8,514 bases of DNA from Ruminococcaceae bacterium UBA5396 (lineage in GTDB: Bacteria > Bacillota > Clostridia > Oscillospirales > Acutalibacteraceae), in assembly GCA_002410715.1 (NCBI GenBank), contig DHOG01000194.1:1-8514 (forward strand). The letters are read 5' to 3'. The position numbers were made by a program, and so were the translations under genes. The notes under the pieces are model-generated. The model had not been told where the DNA came from. It saw nothing but the letters and a program-made list of their open reading frames with translations, and did not search any database. Positions 1 to 5,899 of this stretch are shown in pieces (position 1 is the stretch's first letter; each line of letters begins with the position of its first letter).

Positions 1-4
1 AAAC

Positions 5-1072
5 TCATTGGCGTATAACAGTATGACCGAGGATGCCGGATAGCGTTTTCGCGTCCACGCCGCTTGCCAGCGCGTGTGTAGAAAAAGTGTGCCGGAGATC
101 ATGAAATCTGATGCTCGGCAGATCCGCTTTCTTTAAAAGCACCTTTAGCCTGTTGTAAGCAGAATCGGGACTGACCGGTTCCTCCGGTTTTACAGGATTA
201 TAAAATATCCATTCGCCGACCGCGTTTATCTTTCGTTCCCGCAGAAGCTCCGCTGTGCTCGGTGGCAATATGATCGTCCGTGTACCAGTATCGGTTTTTG
301 TTTCGCCGGAGGTATAACCGCCGCCTTGCTTTTTATGAAGAGTGCGGCTGACTTTGAGCCTACCGTTGCTCTCATCAAAATCCTGCCACTTCAGCCCGCA
401 TATTTCGCCGCGGCGAAGCCCGGTCGTCAGCTCGGTGTAAAAGAAGGCATGCCACAAATTATCCTGTTGTATCACTTCCATAAACCTATCAAGCTGTATA
501 TCGTTCAATATTTGCTTGGGAGCGTAATTATTTTTCGGGATGGTCGTACCATCGGTAGGATTTTTTACAATCAGCCGTTCCCTCACCGCCGCGTCCAACG
601 CTTGATGAAGCATCATATGGATTTTCCTAACCATGCTATCCGATAGCTGATGCCCGAACCGAGGATGTTCACGAACCCGCCCCTGCTTTTTCACTTTATT
701 ATACATCCGCTGTATTTCCGCGGTAGTAATGAATGCGAGGGGCTTGTCACCAAGATGCGGTTTAATATATTTTTCAATCATGGTGCGGTAACAACTCAAC
801 GTGCTTTCTCTTATTGTAAATATCATATATTCATTCAGCCACCGGTCGAGCCATTCGCCGAGCGTCATTTTGCTTTCTTCGGTCAGCTCCGCGCCGCGGT
901 AGGTTTCTATATAACCGTGTAATTTTTCAAGCAATTCTTTCTGTGTTTTTCCAAATACATATCGATATATGGGATTGCCGTTATTTTTACGACCGACGAC
1001 GATCCGTCCTTCCCAACGTCCGTCATCACGTTTGCGGACAAGCCCGTCGCCGTTCGGTCTGCGTTTTGCCAT
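5..1072 (-). CDS. int: Tyrosine recombinase/integrase, C-terminally truncated (no catalytic Tyr)
   Basis: This is a phage/ICE-type site-specific recombinase that would integrate and excise the element. Residues 1-45 resemble the AP2-like arm-binding domain, about 65-170 the SAM-like core-binding domain, and about 190-355 the catalytic domain. Visible active-site elements are Arg in TGLRRGE (about R220), a Lys in the GETKTDTG hairpin (about K259), HDLR (H324, R327) and LGH (H350). The frame then reads VIRQ and stops. Relatives normally continue for roughly 45 or more residues through a TLDTYTH-like motif carrying the nucleophilic tyrosine, so this copy is probably inactive. A TAT codon in a TAT-ACG context lies in another frame at the break, which suggests a small frameshifting deletion. 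The ATG start is preceded by AAAGGGGG about 9 nt upstream. It is the last gene visible in the minus-strand train. A sequence error at the window edge cannot be excluded. Confidence 0.9.
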   Translation of the reverse strand: MAKRRPNGDGLVRKRDDGRWEGRIVVGRKNNGNPIYRYVFGKTQKELLEKLHGYIETYRGAELTEESKMTLGEWLDRWLNEYMIFTIRESTLSCYRTMIEKYIKPHLGDKPLAFITTAEIQRMYNKVKKQGRVREHPRFGHQLSDSMVRKIHMMLHQALDAAVRERLIVKNPTDGTTIPKNNYAPKQILNDIQLDRFMEVIQQDNLWHAFFYTELTTGLRRGEICGLKWQDFDESNGRLKVSRTLHKKQGGGYTSGETKTDTGTRTIILPPSTAELLRERKINAVGEWIFYNPVKPEEPVSPDSAYNRLKVLLKKADLPSIRFHDLRHTFSTHALASGVDAKTLSGILGHTVIRQ

Positions 1073-1156
1073 TATAGGTTACCCCCTTTCCAAGTACAAC
1101 ACAATACCACAACTCTCTTTGAATATCCAGCGATTTCCGAAAGAAAAACAAGGATA
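1073..1156. other. Gap between relaxase and integrase genes
   Basis: These 84 bases contain the integrase ribosome binding site (AAAGGGGG on the minus strand, about 1082-1089). I see no convincing promoter or terminator hairpin. The integrase may be expressed by read-through from the relaxase gene, or from a weak promoter I cannot recognise. Confidence 0.5.
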
Positions 1157-2527
1157 TTACAGAGACAATCCAAAGCCCTGCTCCTGTTCTTCATCCTCAT
1201 CGATATCCTCCTTGTAGCTCCGGTCGATTTTCAAACCCTGTGCCAACTTTTTCTCCGCAATCTTGGATTTTAATTTTGAGTCGATCTGAGTATTTAATCT
1301 TGCGTATTGCTTTTGGCATGAGGTTGAAAACAATCTGCCGAGGATAGAAACCAAACCCGTGACCGCGGAATTTATTTCGGGTGCTGATATAGGTTGTTGA
1401 GATTGCTCTGACAGTTTCATCATAAGAACCGCTGTTCTAACCACGGAATTTTTGATGCTGCGGAACTCTTTGTTTTCTTCCAACGGAATATCCGGCTTCG
1501 GTTTATCATAATAGGTGGACAGTTTTTCACGGTTGATATTATTCCATTCGGCATAAAAATCAGCGACGCGGCTGTCTTTCGCAAGCTCCGCAACGATAGT
1601 GTCCACTGTTTCCTTAATGGGTTTCACCAGATATCCGTACAGCATTTTGCCCTGATGATTTTTTAGCTGCCCAATCAATTTTTCAAACAGCCCGTGCATT
1701 TTATCGTCGCATGATATTTTTTCCTGACTGCGGCGGTACAGCTCGTCCAATCGTTCCTTGACTTCATCCTTCAGCTCGTCACGCATTTTTGTCTGCAGAG
1801 CAAATAAATGATACTGTTCGTTACGAAAAATATCATTTGCGAACATACCGCGCATTTTTTCAATAGCTTTATTCGTAAGGTAACCTTGTTTCAGCTTTTT
1901 TGAATATACGATCATGTGCAAATGCGGATGGTGCGTGGTATTATGGAACGCAGCATACCACTGCATATCCGATGGATCAATTTTATGAGCCTCAGCAACC
2001 TGCAACGCGCTCCGGCGCATAAGACCTTTCCAAGCCCCCGCGCTGTTATAGCCGAGCCGTTCCGCGTCCTCTCGACGCAGACTTATAACATGAGTCCAGA
2101 GGATTCCCTCGTGATTTGAAACCTCATCAGCAACAGCGTCGATATCGATTTTATCATCGGTCTGCGAAAACAATCCGTGCCTACCAAGTTTTTCAACCCC
2201 CGGTCGTTCACCGATATATGAAACCAATTTTTTTATTCCGTCGATCCGGTCGGCGTTACGTTCAATGAACGCGCCTATGAATTCTGTCGCTGAATTTTTT
2301 GTTCTTTTTTCACGGTAGGTTTCGAATTCGAGATACTCCATCGCTTCCGGATAGGCTGTGATACAAACGCAGACCAGCTCCTTCTGTTTTTTTGTGGCAG
2401 GTTTGTGATCGATCCCGCCGGGGAGTTTTTCAACACCGTCGCGCATTCCCATATACCGAACCAACTTTCCGGCGTTGGCTCTCGCGGGATTTTTTATATA
2501 CCTGCTTGTAAAAATTATTTTCGGCAT
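1157..2527 (-). CDS. mobL: MobL-type (MobP class) conjugative relaxase
   Basis: This is a DNA-nicking relaxase predicted to cleave one strand at oriT and lead it into a recipient cell. The 456-residue protein opens with MPKIIFTSRY, the signature start of Firmicute MobL relaxases. It carries the histidine triad of HUH enzymes as H195-N-T-T-H-H-P-H202-L-H204, just after WTHVISLRREDAERLGY (about 144-160). The catalytic tyrosine should lie in the N-terminal half; Y10 or Y25 are candidates by position only. A short internal duplication is visible: KLVRYMGMRDGVEKL (about 21-35) and KLVSYIGERPGVEKL (about 100-114). The C-terminal half is helical and charged and ends in an acidic stretch (DIDEDEEQEQ). 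The ATG has a GGAGG site formed by the last codons of the upstream RHH gene, with a 3-nt gap between genes, so the two are probably translationally coupled. No frameshift is seen; the gene looks intact. Confidence 0.92.
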   Translation of the reverse strand: MPKIIFTSRYIKNPARANAGKLVRYMGMRDGVEKLPGGIDHKPATKKQKELVCVCITAYPEAMEYLEFETYREKRTKNSATEFIGAFIERNADRIDGIKKLVSYIGERPGVEKLGRHGLFSQTDDKIDIDAVADEVSNHEGILWTHVISLRREDAERLGYNSAGAWKGLMRRSALQVAEAHKIDPSDMQWYAAFHNTTHHPHLHMIVYSKKLKQGYLTNKAIEKMRGMFANDIFRNEQYHLFALQTKMRDELKDEVKERLDELYRRSQEKISCDDKMHGLFEKLIGQLKNHQGKMLYGYLVKPIKETVDTIVAELAKDSRVADFYAEWNNINREKLSTYYDKPKPDIPLEENKEFRSIKNSVVRTAVLMMKLSEQSQQPISAPEINSAVTGLVSILGRLFSTSCQKQYARLNTQIDSKLKSKIAEKKLAQGLKIDRSYKEDIDEDEEQEQGFGLSL

Positions 2528-2530
2528 ACT

Positions 2531-2938
2531 TTATCCTCCGTGCTGAAAATCATAGGCATCCTCAAAAGTAATGACGCCGTTTGTTTCCGCGACCCTGTTG
2601 GCACATTCTTCGTGAAGCTCATCCATATACTCATCAGTCAAATCGTTGTATGAATACGAAATCATGTTTGCGATTTTCCCTTGCTCCACCGCCAGTTTGA
2701 AAATTACGCCGGAGAGATTTCGCTCGACACTTTCAACTTCGCTTTTTATTGTCTGTACCAAAAGCGGCGATAAAAAATCGAGGCTTTTTCCCTGACGCAG
2801 AAACGCCATATAGAATTTTATCGCTTGCCTGACGAAATCACTTTTTGATATAGCGTTTGCCTCTGTCAGCATACTTTCCATTTCTTCCACGAGGGAAGGC
2901 TCCAGCCAAAATGTGTTGGTCTTTTTATTTTCTTTCAT
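2531..2938 (-). CDS. Ribbon-helix-helix mobilisation accessory protein
   Basis: This small DNA-binding protein probably binds oriT and recruits the relaxase (MobC/relaxosome accessory role), and may also repress its own promoter. The N-terminal part fits a ribbon-helix-helix fold: a short beta strand around TNTFWLEP, then helices containing EEMESMLTEAN and SKSDFVRQAIKFYM. The SKSDFVRQAI helix is typical of CopG/MobC-like proteins. The remainder is a predicted helical tail with no motif I recognise. A GTG at 2941 lies one codon upstream, but AGAGG is spaced 6 nt from the ATG at 2938 and only 3 nt from the GTG, so I prefer the ATG (135 residues). It sits directly after the structured oriT candidate and 3 nt before the relaxase gene. 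The role is inferred from fold and context. Confidence 0.82.
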   Translation of the reverse strand: MKENKKTNTFWLEPSLVEEMESMLTEANAISKSDFVRQAIKFYMAFLRQGKSLDFLSPLLVQTIKSEVESVERNLSGVIFKLAVEQGKIANMISYSYNDLTDEYMDELHEECANRVAETNGVITFEDAYDFQHGG

Positions 2939-2941
2939 CAC

Positions 2942-3101
2942 TTACCTCTTTTCCGATAGACATCGGATTTTTTTGTTTTTGATGGCAGGAAAACCGCCAA
3001 ACGGTCGGCTCTGCCGTCCGATGTGAACTGTGCGGGGCGAATACCGACCCCGCTCTTTAACCCGCTTTTCATAATAACCGCAGTTTTTGATGGTTATTTC
3101 G
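2942..3101. other. Candidate origin of transfer (oriT), inverted-repeat rich
   Basis: This non-coding gap lies between the HTH gene and the RHH accessory gene, where oriT regions often sit. It holds several inverted repeats: TCCGAT/ATCGGA (2952-2957 and 2962-2967), ACATCGGA/TCCGATGT (2960-2967 and 3017-3024), ACCG/CGGT (2993-2996 and 3002-3005), CGGC/GCCG with a 3-base loop (3006-3009 and 3013-3016) and GCGGGG/CCCCGC (3032-3037 and 3048-3053). T-rich runs lie at 2968-2980. Such clustering fits a relaxase/RHH target with a nic site, but the nic position cannot be assigned from sequence alone. A long minus-strand open frame crosses the gap, but it overlaps the HTH gene in another frame and is probably not a gene. 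Confidence 0.5.
2952..2980 (+). terminator. Hairpin plus T-run, possible plus-strand terminator
   Basis: A 6-bp stem TCCGAT/ATCGGA with loop AGAC is followed on the plus strand by seven T, a G and five more T. It has the form of an intrinsic terminator for plus-strand (antisense) transcripts. On the minus strand the same hairpin lies just ahead of the RHH ribosome site. It may instead be part of oriT, since its right arm can pair with 3017-3024. Confidence 0.4.
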
Positions 3102-3542
3102 CTATCCAACCTTGTAACCTCGCTTCCGGTCATACTCATCAAGCCGCCGTTTTGCTTCAGCCTTGGCCTGTTCGCGAGCCAATTTTTCCAACTGAAACTG
3201 ATGATAATACTCAACCGCTTCGTCAATCGGGCGTATCGTGTACTTGAGATTTCCGTTATACTTTTTACCGTTCTTCGTGAACACCTGCGTGTATTCCGTC
3301 GTAATAAAATGCTTTTGCTCAAGCATTTCTACATATTTTCTCACCGTGTTCCGGGACATATTGGTTGCTGCACCAATGGTTTTATAGCTTGGCCAGCATT
3401 GAAAGGTTTTCCGATCCTCACGATAAAGAAGATAGGAATATACTGAAAGCTCGCCGGAGCAAAGCCCAAGACAGAAGATTTCATTCGGCAGAGGAAAATA
3501 ATTTTTGATTGGATCGCGCTGTAAATATTTTTTATATTTCAT
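3102..3542 (-). CDS. Winged-HTH, replication-initiator-like protein
   Basis: This DNA-binding protein is of the type found in mobile elements of Clostridia, probably involved in element replication or in controlling the mobilisation genes. It starts MKYKKYLQRDPIKNYFPLPN and carries a helix-turn-helix at about residues 50-85 (PSYKTIGAATNMSRNTVRKYVEMLEQ), followed by a wing-like segment (TKNGKKYNGNLKYTIRP). The C-terminus is a charged helix rich in Lys, Arg and Glu. The open frame extends 34 codons further upstream, but that part overlaps the preceding gene. The ATG at 3542 has a good AGAGGTG site 5 nt away, giving 146 residues. It begins 11 nt after the preceding gene stops. The fold is well supported; the precise role is inferred from similar proteins at this place in ICE/IME modules. 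Confidence 0.82.
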   Translation of the reverse strand: MKYKKYLQRDPIKNYFPLPNEIFCLGLCSGELSVYSYLLYREDRKTFQCWPSYKTIGAATNMSRNTVRKYVEMLEQKHFITTEYTQVFTKNGKKYNGNLKYTIRPIDEAVEYYHQFQLEKLAREQAKAEAKRRLDEYDRKRGYKVG

Positions 3543-3553
3543 ATACACACCTC

Positions 3554-3994
3554 TCAACCTACGTTGCGCCAGTACCGTCTGCAGTTTGGCGGCGGGACGA
3601 ATTTCCCTTTTTCCATTGCCTGCGGATAGGTTCTTTTGAACCATTCGTTTATAATTTCATCCCGATTAATAATCACAAAGAGAAGATAAAACATGAACGG
3701 CGATAGTAATTTGACGGTTGCTTTACAATTTCTGAACACAGAAACCGCCGTGTCAATATCCTCCGGAATCATTTCTTCTATCATGATCCTGCGGATATCC
3801 TGATTGTTATAAAGCACACCGAAAAGATTTATTTCTTCGGTATCCCACAGCACCCACATCGCGCACCGCGCAAATTTATTCATCACAACGGACGGATATT
3901 CCTTATCCCTGCTGGAATGAAAATAGCATTCATCGAGCCAGAAATCCAACTCATTATCTACATAGAACCGTTTTTGTTTTAAATATTTACTCAA
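3554..3994 (-). CDS. Hypothetical protein of the element, TTG start
   Basis: I do not recognise a family. The protein is about 146 residues, rich in aromatic and hydrophobic residues (for example FWLDECYF, CAMWVLWD, LLSPFMFYLLFVII). The hydrophobic stretch at about 97-110 is probably too short and isolated for a confident membrane segment. The C-terminus is basic (PPPNCRRYWRNVG). An ATG at 4024 is available but overlaps the excisionase gene and has no ribosome site. The TTG at 3994 has AAGGTG six bases upstream, at the excisionase stop codon, so I chose it. It lies between the excisionase-like gene and the HTH gene with short gaps on both sides, so it is co-transcribed with element genes and probably serves element maintenance or replication. 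The four cysteines do not form an obvious metal motif. Confidence 0.7.
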   Translation of the reverse strand: MSKYLKQKRFYVDNELDFWLDECYFHSSRDKEYPSVVMNKFARCAMWVLWDTEEINLFGVLYNNQDIRRIMIEEMIPEDIDTAVSVFRNCKATVKLLSPFMFYLLFVIINRDEIINEWFKRTYPQAMEKGKFVPPPNCRRYWRNVG

Positions 3995-4000
3995 TATAAT

Positions 4001-4006
4001 CACCTT
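4001..4006 (-). promoter_or_regulatory. RBS AAGGTG deciding the TTG start at 3994
   Basis: On the minus strand AAGGTG is followed by ATTATA and then TTG. The site overlaps the TAA stop of the excisionase-like gene, which couples the two genes. The upstream ATG alternative at 4024 has no purine-rich site. Confidence 0.55.
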
Positions 4007-4208
4007 ACCTTTCCGCTTTCGCATTGACCCATTCGATGAACTTGTCCTTCGGAATAATGAGTCGATTGCCGATACGGATGCTTGGGAAGTTCTTCTCGTG
4101 CATCAACTCGTAGGCTGATGAGATGGACACACCCAACACCCTTCCGACTACCTCCGCGTTGAGAAACAACGGCAGCTCATCATAGCTTTTGAAAATTGAT
4201 TCCTTCAC
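4005..4208 (-). CDS. xis: Excisionase-like HTH (MerR-type/HTH_17) protein
   Basis: This 67-residue DNA-binding protein is of the excisionase type. It would bend DNA at the element ends to favour excision by the integrase and may also regulate the operon. The central part is a winged-helix/MerR-like fold: LFLNAEVVGRVLGVSISSAYELMHEKNFPSIRIGNRLIIPKDKF can be followed in order as helix, turn, recognition helix and wing (GNRLIIPKDKFIEWV), a typical HTH_17 pattern. It starts at a GTG with a strong AAAGGAGG eight bases upstream. It is the first gene of the minus-strand train, directly after the divergent control region. A purely regulatory role is possible. The symbol is by function only. Confidence 0.8.
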   Translation of the reverse strand: MKESIFKSYDELPLFLNAEVVGRVLGVSISSAYELMHEKNFPSIRIGNRLIIPKDKFIEWVNAKAER

Positions 4209-4222
4209 TTTGCTTGCCTCCT

Positions 4223-4233
4223 TTTTAGAAAAT
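4223..4233 (-). repeat. ATTTTCTAAAA motif, copy 1 (inverted)
   Basis: The plus strand reads TTTTAGAAAAT, the exact reverse complement of the copy at 4352-4362. It lies at the upstream edge of the excisionase ribosome site, in the probable minus-strand leader. Candidate operator. Confidence 0.5.
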
Positions 4234-4264
4234 ATTGATAACCATATTAAGATTATCTAATGGT

Positions 4265-4293
4265 AGTATAACAAGGGCTTGACATTCGCGCAA
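4265..4293 (-). promoter_or_regulatory. Sigma-A-type promoter for the minus-strand element genes
   Basis: The minus strand shows TTGCGC (4288-4293), a 17-base spacer and TATACT (4265-4270), with a TG one base before the -10 (extended -10). The -35 is weak and the -10 has one mismatch. Transcription would start near 4258 and run into the excisionase-like gene. It overlaps the stronger plus-strand promoter. Confidence 0.55.
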
Positions 4294-4307
4294 TGGTTTT
4301 GTATAAT
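4279..4307 (+). promoter_or_regulatory. Consensus sigma-A promoter for the DUF6076-like gene
   Basis: TTGACA (4279-4284) and TATAAT (4302-4307) are separated by exactly 17 bases, a perfect housekeeping consensus. Transcription would begin near 4314, leaving a leader of about 60 bases that contains two ATTTTCTAA motifs and an AGGAG site at 4365-4369, six bases before the ATG at 4376. Confidence 0.85.
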
Positions 4308-4326
4308 GTTTTATGTATTGATGTTA

Positions 4327-4335
4327 ATTTTCTAA
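4327..4335 (+). repeat. ATTTTCTAA motif, copy 2
   Basis: This copy shares nine bases with the core of the copy at 4352-4362. It lies just downstream of the predicted plus-strand transcription start, where a bound protein could block elongation. Candidate operator. Confidence 0.4.
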
Positions 4336-4350
4336 TTTAAAAGCAATTTG

Positions 4351-4364
4351 GATTTTCTAAAATC
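4351..4364 (+). repeat. GATTTT-CT-AAAATC palindrome, copy 3 of the motif
   Basis: A 6-bp inverted repeat with a two-base centre lies directly before the AGGAG ribosome site. It contains ATTTTCTAAAA (4352-4362), exactly matched in inverted orientation at 4223-4233. A dimeric DNA-binding protein could use it as an operator. Confidence 0.5.
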
Positions 4365-4375
4365 AGGAGTGGAAT

Positions 4376-5899
4376 ATGAAAAAAGATTATTCGGAATATT
4401 CGTTAGATGAGATTGAAAAGTATCGTCTTCGACGGCAAGGCAATCAGCATGTGCGGTTTGATTATTTTTCGAACAGCGTTTACTTCAACTCCGAAAGCAA
4501 ATCGATTAGCATTACCGTTGATTCTTTTAATGAGTTTATCATTATAAAGGAAGACTTGGATGAATTTGATAAAATAGAAGCGCAGCATCGAACCGTTCAC
4601 GAGGATGTTCTTTCTCCAGAAGAAGAAGCGGAGCGCGAAGAATTTCGTATAAATGATTTAGAGAAAAACAAAGAGAATTTTGAAAAACTTTGTCTTAAAT
4701 ACGATATTGACCGTTCTTCTTTTAACGAAAGAGCAGAGGAATTTTATGATGATTATCCCGACCAAAAAAAAGCACCGCTTAATAATGTATTAAGCGGTGC
4801 AAGAATTTCTTTATCATACGGAGAAGGAATTTTAGACTTTGTTTATTCGGACTTTAAAACGGCGTTTAAAGAAGCAATCGCTTTTCCGCTTACCATACAA
4901 GAATTAGGTAAAAAATTAAAGGAGGAACAACCGGAAAAATATATGGGGCAACATGAAAGTGAACCGGAAAAAATATATAATCGCACATATGAACTGGTCA
5001 CAGAATATTTGCGTTATACATCTACAGTCGTTCATACCGAAGAAATCATATACAAATCGCTCTATACAGCCATTTGTCCGCCGGTATTTTCGTATGATAG
5101 AGATACAGTAGACGGGTTGAAGTGGTACTATAATTATTTAATTACATTACAAAAAGAGTATTCTGCATTGATTGAGTTTTGTTTCGACAAAGAATTTTTT
5201 CCGGATGTATTGGGGCATATGCATCCGTCAGAACGATATAATTTATATCGGGATTTACACGACCAGCCGGCATTTTCCCGAAGAAACGAAACCATGTTTT
5301 ACAGTACAAGAATGATGAGCGGAGATAAAATGCCTTACGGATTACGGAAAGACGAATTGCTTCCTCGCCTTACCAAAGCAGTAAAACTCACTGAACAGCA
5401 CCGGGAGTTTGCCGAACACTACAAAGTAGAAATAAAAAAACTTGAAGCCAAGCTGACCTTTCCGCGATTTTTACATGTAAGCTATGATTTTGGTTCGGTT
5501 GCCGAAATTCTTGAATTGGAACTGACTAAAATGTTAGAGCAGAATGTACATTTCCGAAAATGTAAACGCTGTAAAAAATATTTCATTATGAAAGGCAACT
5601 ATGATACGAACTACTGTGACCGTATTGCGCAGGGCGAGACGCGAAACTGTCAGGATATTGCCGCCCAGGAAAACTATAAAAGAAAAATAGCCGACAATGC
5701 GGCTATTCCGATTTACAGTAAATATTATAAACGATACGCCGCCCGTGTCCGTGTCAATCAAATTAAAGAGTCCGATTTCAAACAGTGGAAATATAAGGCG
5801 ATGACCAAGCGTGACGAGTGTTCCGACGGAAAAATCACTACCGATGAATATATACAGTGGATGGAAGAGTGTTTCCCGAACAGAACAGTTGCAAAATAA
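4376..5899 (+). CDS. DUF6076-like protein with C-terminal four-Cys zinc-finger-like motif
   Basis: This 507-residue cytoplasmic protein has no known function. The N-terminal part is acidic and probably helical (EEEAEREEF and following, about 82-105); the middle resembles long helical DUF6076 proteins. Near the C-terminus a likely metal site is visible, C396-K-R-C399 followed by KYF, then YC (C414) and C425, a spacing like that of CGNR/DUF6076-type zinc fingers. A basic region follows (YKRKIAD, YSKYYKRYAARVRV), then a tail with W, R, GKITTDEYIQW, as is usual in this family. Zinc binding and nucleic-acid contact are inferences. It is transcribed divergently from the element genes from a perfect consensus promoter and has AGGAG six bases before the ATG. 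Codons are AT-richer than in the integrase and relaxase genes, perhaps a separate origin. The gene contains an opposite-strand terminator at 4764-4800. No signal peptide or membrane segment is seen. Confidence 0.8.
   Translation: MKKDYSEYSLDEIEKYRLRRQGNQHVRFDYFSNSVYFNSESKSISITVDSFNEFIIIKEDLDEFDKIEAQHRTVHEDVLSPEEEAEREEFRINDLEKNKENFEKLCLKYDIDRSSFNERAEEFYDDYPDQKKAPLNNVLSGARISLSYGEGILDFVYSDFKTAFKEAIAFPLTIQELGKKLKEEQPEKYMGQHESEPEKIYNRTYELVTEYLRYTSTVVHTEEIIYKSLYTAICPPVFSYDRDTVDGLKWYYNYLITLQKEYSALIEFCFDKEFFPDVLGHMHPSERYNLYRDLHDQPAFSRRNETMFYSTRMMSGDKMPYGLRKDELLPRLTKAVKLTEQHREFAEHYKVEIKKLEAKLTFPRFLHVSYDFGSVAEILELELTKMLEQNVHFRKCKRCKKYFIMKGNYDTNYCDRIAQGETRNCQDIAAQENYKRKIADNAAIPIYSKYYKRYAARVRVNQIKESDFKQWKYKAMTKRDECSDGKITTDEYIQWMEECFPNRTVAK
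4764..4800 (-). terminator. Strong intrinsic terminator for minus-strand transcripts, inside a plus-strand gene
   Basis: A perfect 12-bp inverted repeat (GCACCGCTTAAT at 4772-4783 and ATTAAGCGGTGC at 4789-4800) surrounds a 5-base loop. On the minus strand the stem is followed at once by eight T (4771-4764), the full form of a rho-independent terminator. On the plus strand there is no T-run after the stem. It would stop antisense RNA arriving from the right. Confidence 0.75.

Larger units (their letters stand above)
4209..4375. promoter_or_regulatory. Divergent control region
   Basis: This AT-rich 167-bp stretch separates the minus-strand element genes from the plus-strand DUF6076-like gene. 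It holds two interlocked promoters and three ATTTTCTAA-type motifs, two of which form an exact inverted pair. The layout suggests that both directions are regulated together, possibly by the excisionase-like protein or another element regulator. Confidence 0.7.
1..5899. mobile_element. Integrative mobilizable element (partial; ends not determined)
   Basis: This span groups genes typical of a small integrative mobilizable element: tyrosine recombinase, MobL-type relaxase, ribbon-helix-helix accessory protein, replication-initiator-like HTH protein and excisionase-like HTH protein, all on the minus strand. A divergent DUF6076-like gene follows. No VirB4, VirD4/TcpA or other secretion gene is visible, so transfer would rely on a helper element, unless such genes lie left of the window. 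The left end is outside the window. The right end is only a guess: it could lie in the divergent control region, in the 5900-6000 gap, or beyond the downstream operon. No att repeat could be identified because only one side of the integrase is available. Confidence 0.6.

Noticed and set aside
326..922. Two plus-strand open frames antisense to the integrase
   Set aside because: They mirror the integrase coding strand, and no domain or ribosome site supports them.
2942..3322. Minus-strand open frame of 126 codons across the oriT candidate
   Set aside because: It overlaps most of the better-supported HTH gene in another frame, lacks a ribosome site, and its residues (Arg/Ser/Thr-rich) look like out-of-frame translation.
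3087..3446. Plus-strand open frame of 119 codons
   Set aside because: It is antisense to the HTH gene, with no ribosome site or promoter; a shadow frame.
3646..3720. Hydrophobic stretch in the 146-residue hypothetical protein as a membrane helix
   Set aside because: The uninterrupted hydrophobic part is about 13 residues and is followed by charged residues, too short for a confident transmembrane segment.
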